Assembly: GCA_902478825.1 (NCBI GenBank)
Contig: CABSMK010000082.1
Span: 1 to 7,707, forward strand
DNA length: 7,707 bases
Origin: an uncultured Collinsella sp.
GTDB taxonomy: Bacteria > Actinomycetota > Coriobacteriia > Coriobacteriales > Coriobacteriaceae
Direction of reading: 5' to 3'
The notes beneath the pieces were generated by a model. It was not told where the DNA came from. It worked only from the letters and a program-made list of their open reading frames with translations, and did not search any database. This document shows, piece after piece, positions 5,402-7,707 of the stretch (positions are counted from its first letter, which is position 1; each line of letters starts with the position of its first letter). Made by a program: the position numbers and the translations under genes.

Positions 5402-7306
5402 TTAGAGCTCCTTTTGCAGATAGAGTCCATGGTCGTAAAAACCCAAATGGCGATAGTACTCGCGCGTACCAATCGCGCTGATCACGTTGATGCGCGCATA
5501 GCCGGCATCCCGGGCAATCTCGCACGCACGCTCTACGAGCAAACGCCCCAACCCGTGATGCTGCGCCGCCTGGCCCTGGTCACCCACGCGTGCCGCCATG
5601 CCATACACGTGCACCTCGCGAATCATCGCCTCGTCCGGCATCGTCGGCAACTCGTCCGCATGTGCGGCAACAAAAGCGCGAACGGGCAGCGATAGACGCA
5701 AAAAGCCGGCGATCTTGCCTTCGGGCGTCACCCACTGCAAAAAGCGTTCACGCGTCACCGGCGTCTCGTAAGCGACCTCATCAAGAGACAGTTCATCCAG
5801 GTCGGCACCCGCGGTACTGATCTCGCGATAGCGAATCTCGCGCACCGTCGCACCGTCACCCCGAGCAGCCAGGCGGTTCTCAACGAGCTGACGCAGGTTG
5901 GGCTTCTTGTTGCCCACCATGATGTCGTCGGAGCTAAAGTCGCGGATCATGCGGCTGATGCGGCAGAACGCCGGCGTCACCACGATGTCGTCGGCCAGCA
6001 CATCGAGCAGCTCTTCCTCGGTATAGGGGCGCCACTCGCCGCGCTCATAGCGGCCCACCAGACGCGAGCCCTCGATGAGCGCGCACGGGTAGACCTTGAC
6101 CTCGTCGGGCATAAAGGCCCCCTCGGTCATAAAGCGCTCGTAGTCGCGCTTGTCCCCCTCGGGCGTGGCGCCCAGCAAGTTGAGCATAAAATGCGCGTGG
6201 ATCTTAAAGCCAAACAGACGCGCAAGCGAAAACGCCCGCTCGATCTGAGCCACCGAAATGCGACGCTCGTTGGTATCGAGCAAATGCTGGTTGAGGCTCT
6301 GGATGCCCATCTGAATCTTGGTGCAACCCAGGCGGCGGATAAGCGTGAGCGCCTGGGGCGTCACGGCATCGGGGCGCGTCTCGATAACGAGCCCCACCAC
6401 GCGATGCTTCGCCGTCTCGTTGATGCACTGCTGACGCTCAAGCTCCTCCATCGTTGCCGTCTGCCACTCGGCAACCTCGCCCCACGGCGTGCCGGGGCCG
6501 TACAGACGACGCACCGCGCGGTTGTAGCCGCCCACAGCAACATCCACGCGCTCCTGCTCGCCAGCGACACCACTCGCAAGCTCGGCCTCGTCTGTCGCAA
6601 TACCGGCGGCCCGATAGCGCTCACGGCGCTCTACTACCACCGGCGGCAGGGCATCGGCGGGAGCGTCATCGAGCAGACGCCCCGCCTCGGCACGGCTGAT
6701 GCCCGGACGCGCCAACATGGGGTTTGCCGCCACGCCGGCGACGGCATCGTCATTGAGTGCACGGAAAAGCTCCGACATAAACCATGTCTGATAGCCTTCC
6801 GGATAGTCGCTCCAGGTGCCACCGAGCACGATGAGCTCTATCTTGTCGGTCGCATGTCCCATCTGCGAAAGCGCGGTCAGACGAGCGCTCACCTGCAGAT
6901 ACGGGTCGAAGCAGTTTTGCTCCGCACGGGCGCACGCCGGCTCGGCGTGCAGATAGCTTTTGGGCATGCGCAGATCGTTGGGGCAAAACAGGCAATCGCC
7001 CGAGCACGGCCAGGGCTTGGTGATGACGGTAATGGTCGCCACGCCCGAAGCCGTGCGACGAGGCTTCATACGCAGCACCTGCAGCAGTCGACATTCCAGC
7101 TCGGCATCGACATTCCACCCAGCCCAACGAGCCGGCTCCTCACGTTTTACCCGCTGGTAGAACGGCAGCAGACGGCGCTTGGCCAAATCGCGTTTGTCGG
7201 CACCCTCACGGCGCGCCTCAGCATGTATCAGTTTGACGAGCGCTTTGTCGTCCACGGTCTCGCCGCGACGCAGGGCCTCGAGTATGTTCAAGATAATCTG
7301 TTCCAT
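5402..7306 (-). CDS. elp3: Bacterial Elp3: tRNA U34 carboxymethyl-modifying radical SAM/GNAT enzyme
   Basis: This complete 634-aa protein carries both halves of Elp3. Elp3 uses acetyl-CoA and SAM radical chemistry to start the carboxymethyl modification at wobble uridine 34 of tRNAs. Residues 1-80 are a helical, basic tRNA-binding region. The radical SAM domain has the cluster motif CSGDCLFC (Cys101, Cys105, Cys108), GGTWSDYP (162-169), the family hallmark IETRPD (308-313), then MGIQSLNQHLLDTNERR and a KVYPCALIEGSRL element. The linker VREIRYREIS (488-497) replaces the usual cysteine-containing C-R-x-I-R-x-REV stretch. The GNAT domain (about 510-634) has the acetyl-CoA loop QHHGLG (582-587) and YYRHLGF (617-623). 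No other Elongator subunit is in view, as is normal for bacterial Elp3. It is the first gene of a two-gene operon with the SpeE-like gene. The start at 7306 has no clear Shine-Dalgarno; the frame and N-terminal sequence fit the family. The identity is close to certain. Confidence 0.96.
   Translation of the reverse strand: MEQIILNILEALRRGETVDDKALVKLIHAEARREGADKRDLAKRRLLPFYQRVKREEPARWAGWNVDAELECRLLQVLRMKPRRTASGVATITVITKPWPCSGDCLFCPNDLRMPKSYLHAEPACARAEQNCFDPYLQVSARLTALSQMGHATDKIELIVLGGTWSDYPEGYQTWFMSELFRALNDDAVAGVAANPMLARPGISRAEAGRLLDDAPADALPPVVVERRERYRAAGIATDEAELASGVAGEQERVDVAVGGYNRAVRRLYGPGTPWGEVAEWQTATMEELERQQCINETAKHRVVGLVIETRPDAVTPQALTLIRRLGCTKIQMGIQSLNQHLLDTNERRISVAQIERAFSLARLFGFKIHAHFMLNLLGATPEGDKRDYERFMTEGAFMPDEVKVYPCALIEGSRLVGRYERGEWRPYTEEELLDVLADDIVVTPAFCRISRMIRDFSSDDIMVGNKKPNLRQLVENRLAARGDGATVREIRYREISTAGADLDELSLDEVAYETPVTRERFLQWVTPEGKIAGFLRLSLPVRAFVAAHADELPTMPDEAMIREVHVYGMAARVGDQGQAAQHHGLGRLLVERACEIARDAGYARINVISAIGTREYYRHLGFYDHGLYLQKEL
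5408..5413 (-). promoter_or_regulatory. Ribosome binding site of the SpeE-like gene, inside the elp3 3' end
   Basis: On the minus strand AAGGAG lies 6 nt before the ATG at 5401 and is itself coding sequence for Lys-Glu near the elp3 C-terminus. With the abutting TAA and ATG this points to stop-start re-initiation. Confidence 0.7.
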
Positions 7307-7312
7307 GACCCC

Positions 7313-7318
7313 ATTGTA
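7313..7318 (-). promoter_or_regulatory. Candidate -10 box TACAAT immediately before elp3
   Basis: TACAAT (5/6 to TATAAT, minus strand) ends 6 nt before the elp3 ATG, so transcription would begin at or next to the A of the ATG. This would give a leaderless mRNA, which fits the lack of a good Shine-Dalgarno. No -35 match is found at 16-18 bp, where the hairpin arm lies, so the call is weak. The upstream TATAAA is the rival. Confidence 0.3.
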
Positions 7319-7357
7319 AAGGCAAAGGCGCCGGAGCCCGTCACGGCTCCGGCGCCT
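7318..7357 (-). terminator. GC-rich hairpin: probable terminator of the DUF4097 gene, or a leader hairpin of elp3
   Basis: There is a perfect 13-bp stem, arms 7345-7357 and 7326-7338 (AGGCGCCGGAGCC), with a 6-nt loop at 7339-7344. On the minus strand it is followed by an interrupted T-rich tail (TTTGCCTTT). It sits 47 nt after the DUF4097 stop and 19 nt before elp3, the right place for intrinsic termination between the two. If elp3 is instead transcribed from the promoter-like site at 7380-7408, this hairpin would lie in the elp3 leader and could act as an attenuator. The tail is broken by GCC, so termination may be incomplete. Confidence 0.68.
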
Positions 7358-7379
7358 CCATCAAACAGCGCAGCTATGG

Positions 7380-7408
7380 TTTATAAGTCTTCGATAACCG
7401 CCCGTCAC
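7380..7408 (-). promoter_or_regulatory. Candidate promoter for elp3 upstream of the hairpin
   Basis: On the minus strand there is a -35-like GTGACG (7403-7408, 4/6), a 17-bp spacer and a -10-like TATAAA (7380-7385, 5/6). The -35 overlaps the stop codon of the DUF4097 gene. A transcript from here would carry a leader of about 65-70 nt holding the GC-rich hairpin. This is pattern matching only. Confidence 0.33.
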
Positions 7409-7664
7409 TCTGAATCAAATGACATGTCACCCGAACCAACCTCAAAACGATACGTGGCGGACTTATCGCCATTATCGAATTCAAGATTCAAAATGGTCTC
7501 GCCGTCGTAGTCAAGCGGAAGGAAATCGCTCTCGAAGTCGCCGCTGCCCAAGGTGAGGCTTGCCTTAAAGCCCGTAGAGTTCGGAACCGTCATCTCCACA
7601 TCGCCCGAGCCCACACTCACGTCCATCGACTTCGCGGGGGCCTGGTAGAGCTCGAACGTTACAT
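7405..7664 (-). CDS. DUF4097-type beta-strand repeat protein, C-terminal 85 residues (cut by the contig end)
   Basis: The frame is open through 7662 and into the adapter, so the ATG at 7626 is internal and the 5' part of the gene is missing. The fragment shows three GSGD turns: VGSGDVEM, LGSGDFES and a final VGSGDMSF, spaced about 20 and 40 residues apart. They alternate with short beta-strand-like stretches and the fragment ends SFDSE. Repeated GSGD turns are the hallmark of the DUF4097 family (putative adhesin or cell-envelope beta-helix), whose members often carry an N-terminal membrane segment and act in envelope or stress-related contexts. The missing N-terminus prevents any statement on location. 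It is strongly acidic. A GC-rich hairpin follows the stop and separates it from elp3. The family call is fairly safe; the function is unknown. Confidence 0.78.
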
Positions 7665-7707
7665 CTGTCTCTTATACACATCTGACGCTGCCGACGAATA
7701 GAGAGGT
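7665..7707. other. Illumina Nextera adapter contamination at the contig end
   Basis: Bases 7665-7683 are the reverse complement of the 19-bp Tn5 mosaic end used in tagmentation. Bases 7684-7697 (GACGCTGCCGACGA) complete the reverse complement of the Nextera read-1 adapter, giving 33 exact matches in a row. Bases 7698-7705 (ATAGAGAG) are the reverse complement of the standard i5 index CTCTCTAT (502 in the Nextera set). The final GT matches the next bases of the P5 arm. This is read-through from a short library insert left in the assembly. It is not a genomic Tn5 element. The genuine sequence ends at 7664. Confidence 0.98.

Noticed and set aside
6191..7510. Open plus-strand frame of 439 codons covering the elp3 start region and the hairpin
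   Set aside because: It is antisense to a certain Elp3 and to the DUF4097 fragment, and its translation has no recognisable domain.
7665..7683. Tn5 mosaic end as evidence of a transposon insertion in the genome
   Set aside because: It is followed directly by Nextera adapter and index bases, so it comes from library preparation.

Overview
The window looks like a fragment of a high-GC Gram-positive genome, most probably a gut coriobacterium of the Collinsella type. That placement is an inference from the codon style, a bacterial Elp3, and a GGGACAGG-type palindrome that I associate with this group. It is not proven here. The last 43 bases are not biological. They are an Illumina Nextera read-1 adapter in reverse complement, followed by what reads as an i5 index and the first bases of the P5 arm. 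Position 7664 is therefore the real end of the sequence and almost certainly a contig end.

Plus strand, 1-4496: a three-gene cassette with its 5' end cut off. The order is (i) the C-terminal part of a TerB_C-type protein, (ii) a 434-aa P-loop ATPase of the BrxD/DUF2791 (BREX_2) family, whose start overlaps the previous stop by 8 nt, and (iii) an 814-aa Lhr/BrxHI-like superfamily 2 helicase. The helicase follows after a 116-nt gap that holds a perfect 12-bp palindrome. BrxD-like ATPase and BrxHI-like helicase are the accessory pair of type 2 (Pgl) BREX phage-defence loci. Here they sit behind a TerB protein with no BREX core gene in view. The genes after the helicase are unrelated and face the other way, so the 3' border of the cassette lies at 4496. 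This is the strongest candidate for an under-described defence or DNA-processing system in the window.

Minus strand, 7664-4523: three genes read leftward. At the contig end is the last 85 residues of a DUF4097-type beta-repeat protein, followed by a strong GC-rich hairpin. Next come a complete bacterial Elp3 (radical SAM plus GNAT tRNA U34-modifying enzyme) and a membrane-anchored spermidine-synthase-like protein. The last two are joined stop-to-start without a gap (TAA then ATG) and should be translationally coupled.

The plus-strand cassette and the elp3 operon converge with only 26 nt between their stop codons. No stretch over 300 bases lacks a gene. I saw no tRNA, rRNA, CRISPR array, integrase or insertion sequence.
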